DNA of 64,000 bases from Candidatus Yaniella excrementavium (GTDB lineage: Bacteria > Actinomycetota > Actinomycetes > Actinomycetales > Micrococcaceae): contig DXCT01000005.1 in NCBI GenBank assembly GCA_019115865.1, forward strand, positions 90,057 through 154,056, written 5' to 3'. A model generated the notes under the pieces. It made no database searches. It worked only from the letters and a program-made list of their open reading frames with translations, and was not told the DNA's origin. Positions 9,675 through 20,546 of the stretch are shown here, one piece after another; the stretch's first letter is position 1, and the number at the start of each line of letters is the position of its first letter. The position numbers and the translations under genes were made by a program.

Positions 9675-9948
9675 GCGTGCTGTCTTCCTAAGATTTTAAC
9701 CTGCAACTCTACAAACCTGATGTTCCCAGGCTATTCAAGTCCTCACAAGGTCTAGCGGACCATATCCGCGAGGCATGGAGACTACAGTGAGGTTGTTCAC
9801 TACCCTCAGGCCACATCATGGTAACCGCGACCCAAATGGTCTTGGTCTGGCACCGATGACTAGACTAATGGCGGACCAAGCGGTCCGACATCATCACACA
9901 CTTGCGACACCTTGAATATTCTTATTGCCCAACTCTCAGGAGGCTCGC

Positions 9949-11184
9949 GTGACCGAATGGTCCAAACCTCATCCTTCTTCCCGCGTCGTAGTACAGGCTG
10001 GCGCTTGTGTTCCAGCCGCAACTCCGGAAGCTCAAAACGGTGATAAATGGGTCGAAGTTCCTACCGAATTCGATGCCATCATGTTGTCGTCTTATGGCGG
10101 CCCGAATGGTCAGGACGATGTACTACCGTTCCTGCGCAACGTCACCATGGGGCGCAATATCCCGGATGAGCGGCTCGAAGAAGTAGCCGTCCACTACCGC
10201 GAAGCCGGTGGTGTCAGCCCCATCAACGAACAGAACCTGGCGCTGAAAGCAGCGATCGAAGACGAACTGAAACGCCGTAACATCGATCTACCGGTATACT
10301 TCGGAAACCGCAACTGGGACCCTTACTTCACCGAAGCTCTTTCGAAGGCACATACCGAAAATAAGGTCGAAGGTCGTCCAACGAAGATCTTTGCACTCGT
10401 CACTTCTGCTTATTCGGCGTATTCTTCTGACCGTCAGTACCGTGAAGACTTCGCCGATGCGCTCGAGGCACTGGAGCTTTGGGATGACGTGCAAATCGAT
10501 GCTTCGCGCCACTTCTTTGATCACCCCGGATTCGTCAATCCGTTCATCGAAGGGACTCGAGACGCTATTGCGGAGCTCGTCAATGAAAACGCAGATCTTG
10601 ATTTGACCAAGGACGTCGAAGTCCTGTTCTCGGCGCATTCGATCCCGATCAAGGATAACGCCCTCTCCGGAGACCCGGATGAGCACGACTACGGCGAAGT
10701 CGGAGCCTATAAAGCACAGCACCTGGCATTGGGTGGCCTTGTCATGGATGCCGTCAAAGAACAATTTGGCACCGATGTGCCCTGGAAGCTGGTCTACCAG
10801 TCGGAATCCGGTCCAGCGCACATTCCGTGGCTGGAGCCTGATATCAACGATTATTTGGAAGGCATCGCTTCAACTCGTAAGGCCGTCGTCGTTGTTCCTG
10901 CCACCTTCCTCTCAGACCATATGGAAGTCTGGTGGGATCTAGATATTGAGGCCAAGGAAACTGCAGATGAGCAAGGCTTGGGATATAAGCGGGTTGCAAC
11001 TCCGGGCGTGCACCCTGAATTCGTGGCTGCGATGGTCGACCTCGTGGAAGAACGCCTGAATGGAACGCCTGCCTCCGAACGGAAAGCACTGACAAAATAC
11101 GGTCCTGGCTACGATGTTCGCCGCGCTGGCTCAAGCCAAGGTTCCGGTGCGCTACGCGCTGCCACGGGCGGTCTGTTGCCATAA
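9949..11184 (+). CDS. hemH: Ferrochelatase (coproporphyrin III type inferred from lineage)
   Basis: SYGGPNGQDDVLPFLRNVT, LFSAHSIP, YQSESGP. GTG at 9949 preceded by AGGAGG; ORF track start 9925 is upstream. Confidence 0.92.
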   Translation: MTEWSKPHPSSRVVVQAGACVPAATPEAQNGDKWVEVPTEFDAIMLSSYGGPNGQDDVLPFLRNVTMGRNIPDERLEEVAVHYREAGGVSPINEQNLALKAAIEDELKRRNIDLPVYFGNRNWDPYFTEALSKAHTENKVEGRPTKIFALVTSAYSAYSSDRQYREDFADALEALELWDDVQIDASRHFFDHPGFVNPFIEGTRDAIAELVNENADLDLTKDVEVLFSAHSIPIKDNALSGDPDEHDYGEVGAYKAQHLALGGLVMDAVKEQFGTDVPWKLVYQSESGPAHIPWLEPDINDYLEGIASTRKAVVVVPATFLSDHMEVWWDLDIEAKETADEQGLGYKRVATPGVHPEFVAAMVDLVEERLNGTPASERKALTKYGPGYDVRRAGSSQGSGALRAATGGLLP

Positions 11185-11213
11185 GGGCCACCTAAAGTAG
11201 CAGGAGTTTATGC

Positions 11214-11272
11214 AAGCTCCCCGGGACTTGGGCTGCAAAATGAGTAGCCAAGGACTGGGGAGTTCGTATTTT
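11214..11272 (+). terminator. Long imperfect hairpin downstream of hemH followed by TTTT
   Basis: AAGCTCCCC...TTGGGCT...AGCCAA...GGGGAGTT then cgtaTTTT. Confidence 0.45.
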
Positions 11273-11381
11273 CCAGCAAACTCGAATACCCCGAACCCTA
11301 TGCAGCTCCTTATCGATCCGGTTCGCCACCTGACGATGAGCCGCATGCCAAGGGCTCTGCCTACTCACCTCCTTCGTGTTT

Positions 11382-12260
11382 TCATGGCTGTGCCAAAGCA
11401 GCGTTATAAAGCTCGCGTGCCGAATGCCCCGTTCTTTGCGCCACTTCACGAGTCGCAGTTTTTAAGCGCTGTCCATCTGCAACGCTGGTCCGTACGTATC
11501 CCAGGGCCACCTCGAAGCTGACTTGCTCAGCTTCAGGAGCAGGCCCCACCACTATCACGATCTCACCCTTAAGCGTCTTGGACTGCGCCCATTCCACCAG
11601 TTCATTCAATGACCCTCGGGCGATTTCCTCATGGAATTTCGTCAATTCACGCGCCACCGCAGCGGGCCGATTCGACCCGAATGCATCGGACATCGAGTTC
11701 AAAGTGGCAGCCGTTCGATGCGGGGACTCATAGAAAATTAAACTTCGCGTCTCACTAGCAAGCGCAGCCAGCACCTTTGCTCTGTCCCCCGTCTTGCGAG
11801 GCAAGAAACCTTCAAACGCAAAACGATCGGTTGGCAATCCTGAAAGGACCAGTGCTGTGATCGCAGCTGAAGCACCCGGTGCCACAGTGACGGGGATGCC
11901 CACAGCAATCGCTTCCTGAGCGAGCCGATACCCGGGGTCAGAGATAGCTGGCATCCCAGCTTCTGGCACAAACACCACACGCTGCCCAGACTGGACAGCG
12001 TCAAGCAGTCCGGCAGCAGAATCAACTTCATTATGTTCGTGATGCGATACAACCGTCGCCTGTGTTTGCACACCCGCGGCATGCAACAGTTTGTGCAGCG
12101 TACGAGTATCCTCGGCGGCGATGATGTCTGCCTGGCGCAGTACCTCTTTAACCCTGTCTGTCAGATCCCCCAGGTTGCCAATCGGTGCTGCGGCCAGGGT
12201 CAAGGGGGCCAATTTCTGTGGGGCGGCGTCGTGATGATGATGTGTGCCAGATGCGTCCAT
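11382..12260 (-). CDS. rsmI: 16S rRNA (cytidine1402-2'-O)-methyltransferase
   Basis: LTLAAAPIGNLGDLTDRVKEVL, EDTRTLHKLL, GMPAISDPGYRL. Start at MDASGTHHHH (12260) is more likely than 12320. Confidence 0.92.
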   Translation of the reverse strand: MDASGTHHHHDAAPQKLAPLTLAAAPIGNLGDLTDRVKEVLRQADIIAAEDTRTLHKLLHAAGVQTQATVVSHHEHNEVDSAAGLLDAVQSGQRVVFVPEAGMPAISDPGYRLAQEAIAVGIPVTVAPGASAAITALVLSGLPTDRFAFEGFLPRKTGDRAKVLAALASETRSLIFYESPHRTAATLNSMSDAFGSNRPAAVARELTKFHEEIARGSLNELVEWAQSKTLKGEIVIVVGPAPEAEQVSFEVALGYVRTSVADGQRLKTATREVAQRTGHSARELYNAALAQP

Positions 12261-13935
12261 GTTCCCATTATCCGCTGACACCAGCGGTAGCATGGCTTGT
12301 GTGTCAAAGAAACTCCTCAACCAAACCCCCGATTGGTTAAGTCACCGCGACAGTGCCTTTTCGCTAACGGATCTTCGAACACGATTGGTCTATCCGAGTT
12401 TTCAGCTCGGTCGATACGGGTGGATCATTGCCGCGGTGCTCACCGTGGCTGCAGGGCTATTGCGGTTCTGGAATTTGGCACACCCGCAAGAACTCATCTT
12501 TGATGAAACCTACTATGTCAAAGATGCTTACTCGCTGTGGCATTTTGGCTACGAACGTTCCTGGAGTGATGACGCCGACGAGGCATTTGCTGCGGGGCAG
12601 GCCCAGCCCGGCGAAGATGCTGCCTACGTCGTACACCCCCCGGCAGGCAAATGGTTGATCGCCACCGGAATGGCGCTATTTGGTTTCGACAACGCCTTCG
12701 GATGGCGATTTGCCGCAGCGGCGGCAGGAACCCTGGCAGTGTTGCTGACCTTCGTGTTAGCCGCCAAGCTGTTCCGTTCGCTGTTTCTGGCGTCAGTCGC
12801 AGGGATTCTGCTCACCGTTGAGGGCCACCACATCGTCATGTCCCGCGTAGGGCTCTTGGATATCTTCTTGATGTTGTTCGTGCTAGCGGCGTTCTGTGCG
12901 CTGATTGCCGACAGAACATGGGGACGACGGCGCCTGGCCGCCGAACTGGCGACGAAGTATCACCAAATGGCATCCGGCAGTGCTTCAGACACGGCGCGGA
13001 AAAACTGGAAACAGGCCATAGCCTATGGTCCGTGGTTGGGGCTGCGACCGTGGCGCATCACCGCCGGTGTGCTGTTGGGTATTGCCGTCTCGGTCAAACT
13101 TTCTGGCTTAGCTTTTATGGCAATCTTTGGGCTCCTCACCGTGTGGTGGGACGCTAACGCTCGCAAAACCGCAGGCATCCGGCGCTGGCTTCCGGGGGCA
13201 GCTCTGCTCGATGGGCTATGGGCTTTTGTCTCGATCGTCTTCGTTGGTGCCCTTGCCTACATTGGTACCTGGGCCGGCTGGTTGGCTACTTCGGGTGGAT
13301 ACTACCGCAATTGGGGGGCTGAAAACCCAAGTATGCTACCCGACTGGTTGGCCTCATTGGTGCACTATCATGTGCAGGCCACCACGTTCCATACGGATCT
13401 AGACAGTACGCACAACTATGCTTCCGCCGCGTGGATTTGGCCGTTCGCCGGGCGCCCCGTGTCATTTTATTATCGCACCGAAGAAGATGGCATCACCTGT
13501 GCGGCTGAACAATGTTCGGCCGCGATTCTCGATCTACCGAACCCACTGATCTGGTGGGCAGGATTACTGGCCATTGTCGCGATCTTCATCCGCTGGCTTA
13601 TCGTCCGTGACTGGCGAGCCGGGGCGATCCTAGCCGTCTATGTGGCCGGTCAACTTGTGTGGATTTTATGGCCAGAACGCACCATGTTCTTCTTCTACAC
13701 GGTGGCCTACACTCCATTTCTTATCCTGGCGATCAGTTATATCGCGGGACTGTGGTTGACACGATCCACCGACACCGGTTGGCAGTTACCGTCCCGGAAC
13801 GTAGCTGTTATGGGCATCGGACTCTTTGTGCTTGCAGCCCTGGCAGTGAGCGCATACTTTTTGCCGTTGTGGACGGGTGCTCCAATGCCACATGATCAAT
13901 GGCAAAATCGCATGTGGTTCCAGTCCTGGATATAG
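12259..13935 (+). CDS. Dolichyl-phosphate-mannose--protein mannosyltransferase (GT39, protein O-mannosyltransferase)
   Basis: PQELIFDETYYVKDAYSLWHFGYE; multi-TM; divergent from rsmI. Exact start uncertain (12244, 12259 or 12292). Confidence 0.9.
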   Translation: MFPLSADTSGSMACVSKKLLNQTPDWLSHRDSAFSLTDLRTRLVYPSFQLGRYGWIIAAVLTVAAGLLRFWNLAHPQELIFDETYYVKDAYSLWHFGYERSWSDDADEAFAAGQAQPGEDAAYVVHPPAGKWLIATGMALFGFDNAFGWRFAAAAAGTLAVLLTFVLAAKLFRSLFLASVAGILLTVEGHHIVMSRVGLLDIFLMLFVLAAFCALIADRTWGRRRLAAELATKYHQMASGSASDTARKNWKQAIAYGPWLGLRPWRITAGVLLGIAVSVKLSGLAFMAIFGLLTVWWDANARKTAGIRRWLPGAALLDGLWAFVSIVFVGALAYIGTWAGWLATSGGYYRNWGAENPSMLPDWLASLVHYHVQATTFHTDLDSTHNYASAAWIWPFAGRPVSFYYRTEEDGITCAAEQCSAAILDLPNPLIWWAGLLAIVAIFIRWLIVRDWRAGAILAVYVAGQLVWILWPERTMFFFYTVAYTPFLILAISYIAGLWLTRSTDTGWQLPSRNVAVMGIGLFVLAALAVSAYFLPLWTGAPMPHDQWQNRMWFQSWI

Positions 13936-14014
13936 TGACGCAACGCATGACGGTGTGATCGTGATGACGCTAGAATAGTACGCGGCCAATGAACGTATCC
14001 CGAGAAGAGGTCCC

Positions 14015-15826
14015 GTGCACGTCGCGACACCAGAAATTGAACGGCTTGATCCAGCATCCAACCTCACAGATCTCGTAGTGAACAGACTCGGAGCCGATCC
14101 TGCGCGCACGGTGTACTCGATCCCACGCGGTGATGACCTCGCTGCGTTGTCCTGGGAGGAAGTCACCGCATTTGAATTTCTGGAACGGGTCCGCGATATT
14201 GCCAAAGGGCTCATCGCTTCGGGGGTACGACCCGGGGACATGATCGCTGTTATGTCTGCGACCAGTTACCAGTGGGCGCTGGTGGATCAGGCTATTTGGT
14301 TTGCCGGGGCAATTTCTGTGCCAATCTACGAAACTTCCTCCCCCTCCCAAGTCGCCCACATTCTGGCTGATTCCAACGCAACAACAGTTTTCGTAGCCGG
14401 TAGTTCCCCTGCACGGGCCGTAGCACGAGCCATCGAAACGCATAACCTGGGTGCTATCCATCAGTTAGAACTCACCGAGGCCGGGTTGCGCGGACTTGCC
14501 ATCAGCGGCTCCGATGTATCCGACGCCGACGTTGAAACCGCACGTAGTCTGGCCACGATGGACACCACCGCAACCGTCGTGTACACGTCCGGTACTACAG
14601 GCACCCCCAAAGGGGCAATGATTTCACACGGTAACCTTGCTGAAGGTGCCGTCAATATTGTTCCGTTTGCCGGCGACATCGTACTCAGCGATCCGAATCC
14701 ACGCCTGCTGATGTTCCTCCCGCTGGCTCATATTCTGGCCCGGGCGGTGCAATATTTTTGTTTAGTCGCAGGTATTGAGGTAGCCCACACCTCGGATACC
14801 ACCAATGTCACCAAAATCATGCAGGCCTACCACCCAACCTGGCTACTCGTGGTACCGCGCGTACTAGAAAAGGCATATAACGCCGTGCTGGCTCAGGCTG
14901 ATGAGGCCACCGGTGTGCGCAAGAATCTGCTCAGCGATGCAATCGATGTCGCTGAACAATGGTCTCGTGCACGCCAAGCCGATCAGATTCCTGTGGGGCT
15001 ACGTATCAAGCACGCTTTTTATAATCGCGTGGTCTACGCAAAAATTCGCGAAGTGTTCGGTGGCCAGGCCCGGGCAGCCATTTCCGGGGCCAGCCCGCTC
15101 AATGAGAAACTCGCGCATCTGTTTACCGGTATTGGTTTAGAAATTTATGAGGGTTATGGCTTGACCGAGTCAACCGCTCCTGCCGCAGTCAATGTGCCCC
15201 ATAATGCGCGGCTAGGCTCCGTGGGCAAGCTCGTGCCCGGCATGGAGGCTAAGCTATCGGATACCGGAGAACTGCTCTTACGTGGGGTGGTAGTCTCCCC
15301 CGGCTACTTGTCCGAGGAGGATACGGTTGATTCCTTTGACGAAGACGGTTGGTTCGCCACCGGGGATCTGGCAGAAATTGACGACGATGGTTTCCTGTAT
15401 ATCACCGGGCGCACCAAGGACCTCTTAGTCACTGCCGGTGGAAAAAATGTTTCTCCTGGACCGTTGGAAGAGACCATTTCAACGGCACCGATTATCGGGT
15501 ATGCGATCGTAGTGGGGGAAAATAAGCCATTCGTCGGGGTATTGATCTCCTTGGATACTGACGAACTCAGCGCTTGGGCGGCACGTCGCGGCAAGGTGGG
15601 GCTGACTCTGGACGAAGCCCGCACCGATCCGGATGTGCATGCGGAAATCCAAAGCTACATCGACCTGGCGAATCAGAGTGTTTCCAAAGCCGAGTCCGTG
15701 CGCAAAATGGTGATCCTACCGACCGAGCTGTCACAGCAAACCGGTCACGTCACACCGTCAGAAAAACTGCGTCGGGCCTCTGTTGTCGAAGATTTCAAAG
15801 AGGCTATGGACCAGTTGTACGGTTAG
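14015..15826 (+). CDS. Long-chain fatty-acid--CoA ligase (AMP-dependent synthetase)
   Basis: YTSGTTGTPKGAMISHGN, YGLTESTAPA, GWFATGDLAEIDDDGFLYITGRTKDLLVTAGGKNVSP. Confidence 0.93.
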   Translation: MHVATPEIERLDPASNLTDLVVNRLGADPARTVYSIPRGDDLAALSWEEVTAFEFLERVRDIAKGLIASGVRPGDMIAVMSATSYQWALVDQAIWFAGAISVPIYETSSPSQVAHILADSNATTVFVAGSSPARAVARAIETHNLGAIHQLELTEAGLRGLAISGSDVSDADVETARSLATMDTTATVVYTSGTTGTPKGAMISHGNLAEGAVNIVPFAGDIVLSDPNPRLLMFLPLAHILARAVQYFCLVAGIEVAHTSDTTNVTKIMQAYHPTWLLVVPRVLEKAYNAVLAQADEATGVRKNLLSDAIDVAEQWSRARQADQIPVGLRIKHAFYNRVVYAKIREVFGGQARAAISGASPLNEKLAHLFTGIGLEIYEGYGLTESTAPAAVNVPHNARLGSVGKLVPGMEAKLSDTGELLLRGVVVSPGYLSEEDTVDSFDEDGWFATGDLAEIDDDGFLYITGRTKDLLVTAGGKNVSPGPLEETISTAPIIGYAIVVGENKPFVGVLISLDTDELSAWAARRGKVGLTLDEARTDPDVHAEIQSYIDLANQSVSKAESVRKMVILPTELSQQTGHVTPSEKLRRASVVEDFKEAMDQLYG

Positions 15827-16937
15827 CCGCTGGATGATCGGTTCCAGGCCGTTCCACTACGACTTGTGATTCCATAAATCGCTGTGCCTGTTCGTTGCGG
15901 TGGCGACGTCGACCGGTTGGTGCGGTGCAAACCATGATGGTAACCATAATGGCCAGGGTAAGCCCTGCAATCCACGCGGCCGCGTCAACCCAAAACTGAC
16001 CTGGGTATAGACGAATCAGCGTATCGGTGGTCGAGAACGTCCAGGTACCATCTGCAAAGAAAATCTGGTGGAAACCGGCGAAGAAGGCTTCCCAGCCGAA
16101 GGCTGCCACGATAGCCAGGATGATCATCGCCACGGTAAACCACACGGCACCGGAAAACACTGAACGGGCAATGGCACCCTTGCGCATGCGGTACAACAGA
16201 ATCATCAACACGATGCACACCACTGCGGCGACCAGGCCTGCAATATTGGTGATGAACATGACCTGTTTGACATCAGCCATGTGTGAGACCTCGGCCTCGG
16301 TAAATACTGGATTGCCATTGGCAAAGGTCAGGTCGGCCAAGTAATTCTGCGGGGCAAAGTTAAAGAGGTAGTCCAGCCCGTAAGAACCATAGGTCATGCG
16401 CTGTTCGGTGTCCATACCAAACTGGTCGGCGGCAAACCCGGGACGGTGATACTGAAACCACAAGAATATCGGTGAGGCGATGAGCCGGATGACGCCAATC
16501 AGGATGACCAGCGGCGCTAAGATGGCCAGGACGACTTGCATGATGGCCGCGGCCACGGGCGAACCAACGACGGCGCGATCCCGAGCCTTGGCGCGGGCAG
16601 AAGCTTCATCTTCAAACGAGTCATGTAGCGGTGCGGTGATCAACGTGGCCTGCTGGCGCGGAGCCGCATGCGACCCTGGTAACGCTTTGGTCTGCTGTGT
16701 GTCGTTGTGGGGTTCTGCCGGTGGCTGCGAGGATGAATCCTTTGGCGTCACAGCGGGTGCATCTTCGGTGGGCTTTGGCTGCCGCGGCAGATCAGATGCG
16801 GAGTGGAGCGTGTCTCCGGCAGGGTCGATTCGACGACGCGCACGACGCGGAGCGGTCCTAGGATGTGTAGCCGGGGTTGGCTGGTCACCGGAATCCTGCT
16901 CGTCGTGTTCCGCAGATCTTTTCGACATAGACCCCAC
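15804..16937 (-). CDS. Integral membrane protein, TIGR01906/DUF1461 family
   Basis: Long polar N-terminus, then TM segments and FAADQFGMDTEQRMTYGSYGLDYLFNFAPQNYLADL. Confidence 0.7.
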   Translation of the reverse strand: MGSMSKRSAEHDEQDSGDQPTPATHPRTAPRRARRRIDPAGDTLHSASDLPRQPKPTEDAPAVTPKDSSSQPPAEPHNDTQQTKALPGSHAAPRQQATLITAPLHDSFEDEASARAKARDRAVVGSPVAAAIMQVVLAILAPLVILIGVIRLIASPIFLWFQYHRPGFAADQFGMDTEQRMTYGSYGLDYLFNFAPQNYLADLTFANGNPVFTEAEVSHMADVKQVMFITNIAGLVAAVVCIVLMILLYRMRKGAIARSVFSGAVWFTVAMIILAIVAAFGWEAFFAGFHQIFFADGTWTFSTTDTLIRLYPGQFWVDAAAWIAGLTLAIMVTIMVCTAPTGRRRHRNEQAQRFMESQVVVERPGTDHPAANRTTGP

Positions 16938-17029
16938 CTTTCAAAGCACATAACGTGGTGCTAGCCTACGACGCGCACAAACATGTTGGTTTATGGCACA
17001 CCGTAGAGCTGGAAACTTGGTGCGGTGCC

Positions 17030-18031
17030 CTAGCCGGTGATCGTTGGACGCCCGCCGTCATATTCATCGAGATCGGCGTCGACGTTGGCCTTGGCCGCAC
17101 GTGTACCAAGTACCCAGGTATACACCCAGTAGCCTGCCAAGACCAGCGCTCCGATAGTAATTTTGAGCCAGGTTGGTAATGGCGACGGCGTGACGAGTCC
17201 TTCGACCAATCCGGAGATGAGCAATACCCCTACAAGTCCTGCACCAACTAAAATCAACTGGCGTCCCCAGTAAGCCAGCGACTGCAAACGTGTCCTACGG
17301 CCGGGGGCGACCCAGGCCCAGAACACCCGGAGCCCGGCGGCTCCCGCAATGAAGATTGCCGATAGTTCCATGAGACCGTGAGGCAAGATGAAGGCAAAAA
17401 ATGTGTCGAGCTCGTCGTATTTGTGCATCAGGGCCGCCGAAATTCCCAACCCTTGCGCGTTGACGAACAACACATACGGCACAAAATACCCGGTTATTCC
17501 AAAGGCTACTTCTTGTAGCGCGATCCAGGCATTATTGACCCATACCAACGTGGTAAACGATGCAGCAGGGTTTTCCGAATAGTAATCGACGAAGTCTTCT
17601 TCAACATAGGCAAGTTGATATTGTTCGGGCATCATCGCGTCAAACATTTGCGGATTGTTGCCGTACCAGAACCCGTAGGCGACCGCGATGGCCATGAACG
17701 CTGCGCCTAAGATGATGGTTAACCAGCGGATTTGGTAGAGCGCATAGGGCAGTTTGACGGCAAAAAACGCTTTGATTCCCGCAATCTGCGAGCCGGTGGC
17801 TGATGTCAGCCGTGCTCGAGCTCTTGCCACGGTCAGAGACAGGCTATTGGCATACGCACCATCTGGATCCTGCGCTTGAACCATGGAAAGGTGCGTGGAG
17901 ACACGGCCATAGAGTTCTACCAGTTCATCAACCTCGCCAGGTTGCAGCTGCCGATGGCCTGCCAGTGTTTCGAGCCGCTGCCAATCGGGGCGATGAGTTT
18001 TTGCATACGCTTCCAGATCCACCAGGCCCAC
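17030..18031 (-). CDS. Stage II sporulation protein M-like membrane protein
   Basis: MGLVDLEAYAKTHRPDWQRLETLAGH...NNAWIALQEVAFGITG...LPHGLMELSAIFIAGAAGL. Confidence 0.85.
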   Translation of the reverse strand: MGLVDLEAYAKTHRPDWQRLETLAGHRQLQPGEVDELVELYGRVSTHLSMVQAQDPDGAYANSLSLTVARARARLTSATGSQIAGIKAFFAVKLPYALYQIRWLTIILGAAFMAIAVAYGFWYGNNPQMFDAMMPEQYQLAYVEEDFVDYYSENPAASFTTLVWVNNAWIALQEVAFGITGYFVPYVLFVNAQGLGISAALMHKYDELDTFFAFILPHGLMELSAIFIAGAAGLRVFWAWVAPGRRTRLQSLAYWGRQLILVGAGLVGVLLISGLVEGLVTPSPLPTWLKITIGALVLAGYWVYTWVLGTRAAKANVDADLDEYDGGRPTITG

Positions 18032-18121
18032 CCTACTAGGATGAGGCTACCCATACATATTCTTGACTCGCGCTAACCGTCTACACTGGGGTACAGCGAT
18101 AACGAGTTGAAAAGGTCTCCC

Positions 18122-18919
18122 ATGCAAGAGCACACGATTACCGGTGAAGCCGTTGTCTTGAATTTGCGCGCCGCAAATTTTATGCCGCGCCTCGGGGCGG
18201 CTCTGCTGGATGCTATCGTGTATCTGATTGGCTGGGGTTTTCTCATCTACGGTCTTGCTGAGTTCACGGCCGTATTCGGTATGGATGTCGCAGCCGTGCA
18301 AACGGTGATGTTGCTGGCCACCATTCTGCTCACGTTCATCATTCCCCTGCTTGTCGAAGGTTTTTCGCACGGGCGTTCCTTAGGTAAGTTGGCGTTTGGG
18401 TTGCGCGTAGTGCGTGATGATGGCGGCACCATCCGATGGCGACACGCTTTTGCACGATGTCTCACCGGTGTTTTTGAATTGTGGATGACGTTTGGGTCTA
18501 TCGCCGTGTTGGCTTCGCTATTCAATAAGCATTCCAAGCGCCTCGGCGATATGATGGCTGGCTCCTATGTCATCTTCTCGCGGGCCCCGCGGTTACCTGC
18601 TCCGATGCCCGATGTACCGCCGGCCATGCAGCAGTGGGCACAGGTCGCCGACCTCGGTCGTATCCCGGCCGGTTTAGTAGCGCAAATAAACTCACTGATC
18701 CGAAATTCGCCCACCATGCACCCAACTGCGCTAGCTTCGGTATCGCAGGACGTGTACGCGCGTTTATTGGAATACGTCACCCCCGGTCCCCCGGCTGGAG
18801 TTGATCGAATGACCTTTATGGTCGGTGTCTTAGCTGAGCGACGGAACCGAGATACTGAAGTTTTAGCGCGACAGCGTGATCGGCGCGATCGCGATGCACA
18901 ATATCTGCTGCATAGGTAA
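18122..18919 (+). CDS. RDD family membrane protein
   Basis: NFMPRLGAALLDAIVYLIGW, RSLGKLAFGLRVVRDDGGTIRWRHAFAR; Met at 18122 preferred over 18107. Confidence 0.85.
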   Translation: MQEHTITGEAVVLNLRAANFMPRLGAALLDAIVYLIGWGFLIYGLAEFTAVFGMDVAAVQTVMLLATILLTFIIPLLVEGFSHGRSLGKLAFGLRVVRDDGGTIRWRHAFARCLTGVFELWMTFGSIAVLASLFNKHSKRLGDMMAGSYVIFSRAPRLPAPMPDVPPAMQQWAQVADLGRIPAGLVAQINSLIRNSPTMHPTALASVSQDVYARLLEYVTPGPPAGVDRMTFMVGVLAERRNRDTEVLARQRDRRDRDAQYLLHR

Positions 18920-18945
18920 CCGTGACGAAGTCTGTAGGCACAGCT

Positions 18946-18982
18946 AGCGGTCCCGGTACTGATGTTTGGTACCGGGACCGCT
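18946..18982. terminator. 14-bp perfect hairpin between convergent RDD and ahcY genes
   Basis: AGCGGTCCCGGTAC-tgatgtttg-GTACCGGGACCGCT. Confidence 0.7.
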
Positions 18983-19004
18983 GTGTCATGGGTTGGTTGG
19001 TGTT

Positions 19005-20546
19005 TTAGTAGCGGTAGTGGTTTGGTTTATACGGACCAGCGACATCAACACCGAGGTACTCGGCCTGGGTCTTGGTCAGTTCTGTGAGCCCGACGCCTAG
19101 GGCATCGAGGTGCAAACGGGCTACCTGTTCATCAAGCAGTTTCGGTAAGACATGTACTCCCACCTCGTAAGTCTTGCCTGTGATCGAGCCGGTACCGCCT
19201 TCGGCGTGGAACAGCTCGATCTGTGCAATAACCTGGTTGGTGAATGAGGCAGACATCACAAAAGAAGGGTGACCGGTCGCATTGCCGAGGTTCAGTAGGC
19301 GTCCTTCAGACAGCACGATGATTGAACGTTCTGTGTCGGTGCCTTTATCAAAAACCCACTCGTGAACCTGGGGTTTAATTTCAATCTTCTCGACCCCGGG
19401 CACCTCGCCCAAACCGGCCATGTCGATCTCGTTATCGAAGTGGCCTACGTTGCCGACGATTGCTTTGTTCTTCATAGCCAACATGTGCTCAGCCATGATG
19501 ATGTCGCGGCCACCGGTTGTGGTGATGAAGATATCAGCAGAACCAACGACGTCGTCTAGACGAGCAACTTGGTAGCCGTCCATGGCTGCCTGTAGGGCGA
19601 TGATCGGATCAATCTCGGAAACGATGACACGAGCACCTTGCCCAGCGAGGGCATCAGCTGCGCCCTTTCCTACATCACCGTAACCGGCGATGACAGCGGT
19701 TTTCCCGCCGATCAGCACATCGGTGCCTCGCATAATGCCATCGGGTAGCGAGTGACGGATCCCGTATTTGTTATCGAACTTCGATTTGGTGACTGAGTCA
19801 TTGACGTTAATTGCGGGGAACAGCAGTTCGTCATTTTCAAACATTTGGTTGAGGCGCAGTACCCCGGTGGTGGTTTCTTCCGTGACGCCACGCAGGTTCT
19901 TTGCGATACGGGTCCAACGCTGGTTATCTTCTTGCAGGGAAGCACGCAGGGTAGACAGTACAACTTGGAATTCCTCGGGGTCGTCTTCAGTCGTGGCCGG
20001 TACCATCCCGACGCCTTCGAATTCGACACCCTTGTGTACCAGCATGGTGGCGTCTCCGCCGTCGTCAAGAATCATGTTGGCACCAAGTGTTGGATCTTCT
20101 GCAGCACCTGGCCACAGGAAAATCTGTTCGGCGGCCCACCAGTATTGTTCTAGAGTTTCGTTCTTCCAGGCAAAGACTGGTACACCATTTGGTTTGTCAC
20201 CGGTGCCATCGCCGACGACGATCGCCGCGGCGGCTTCGTCCTGGGTGGAGAAAATATTACAGGAAGCCCAACGAACCTGGGCGCCCAGTGCAGTAAGAGT
20301 TTCGATCAGCACTGCGGTTTGGACTGTCATGTGCAGTGAACCGGCGATACGTGCGCCTTTGAGTGGCTGTGAGTCACCATACTGCTCACGCAGGGCCATA
20401 AGGCCTGGCATTTCATGTTCGGCCAGCCGTATTTGATGTCGGCCAGCTTCGTGGGTGCTGATGTCGCGAATCGCGAAGTCAAAGTCAGCGCCGGGGACGG
20501 TGGTTTTATTCGAGAAAGCCGGGTCAACGGCAGGCGAAGTAGTCAT
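19005..20546 (-). CDS. ahcY: Adenosylhomocysteinase
   Basis: [32 protein letters not shown]-terminal KPNHYRY. Confidence 0.97.
   Translation of the reverse strand: MTTSPAVDPAFSNKTTVPGADFDFAIRDISTHEAGRHQIRLAEHEMPGLMALREQYGDSQPLKGARIAGSLHMTVQTAVLIETLTALGAQVRWASCNIFSTQDEAAAAIVVGDGTGDKPNGVPVFAWKNETLEQYWWAAEQIFLWPGAAEDPTLGANMILDDGGDATMLVHKGVEFEGVGMVPATTEDDPEEFQVVLSTLRASLQEDNQRWTRIAKNLRGVTEETTTGVLRLNQMFENDELLFPAINVNDSVTKSKFDNKYGIRHSLPDGIMRGTDVLIGGKTAVIAGYGDVGKGAADALAGQGARVIVSEIDPIIALQAAMDGYQVARLDDVVGSADIFITTTGGRDIIMAEHMLAMKNKAIVGNVGHFDNEIDMAGLGEVPGVEKIEIKPQVHEWVFDKGTDTERSIIVLSEGRLLNLGNATGHPSFVMSASFTNQVIAQIELFHAEGGTGSITGKTYEVGVHVLPKLLDEQVARLHLDALGVGLTELTKTQAEYLGVDVAGPYKPNHYRY

Noticed and set aside
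15804-15826. 23-bp convergent overlap between the acyl-CoA ligase and TIGR01906 genes
   Set aside because: Small 3' overlap of two intact genes; not unusual
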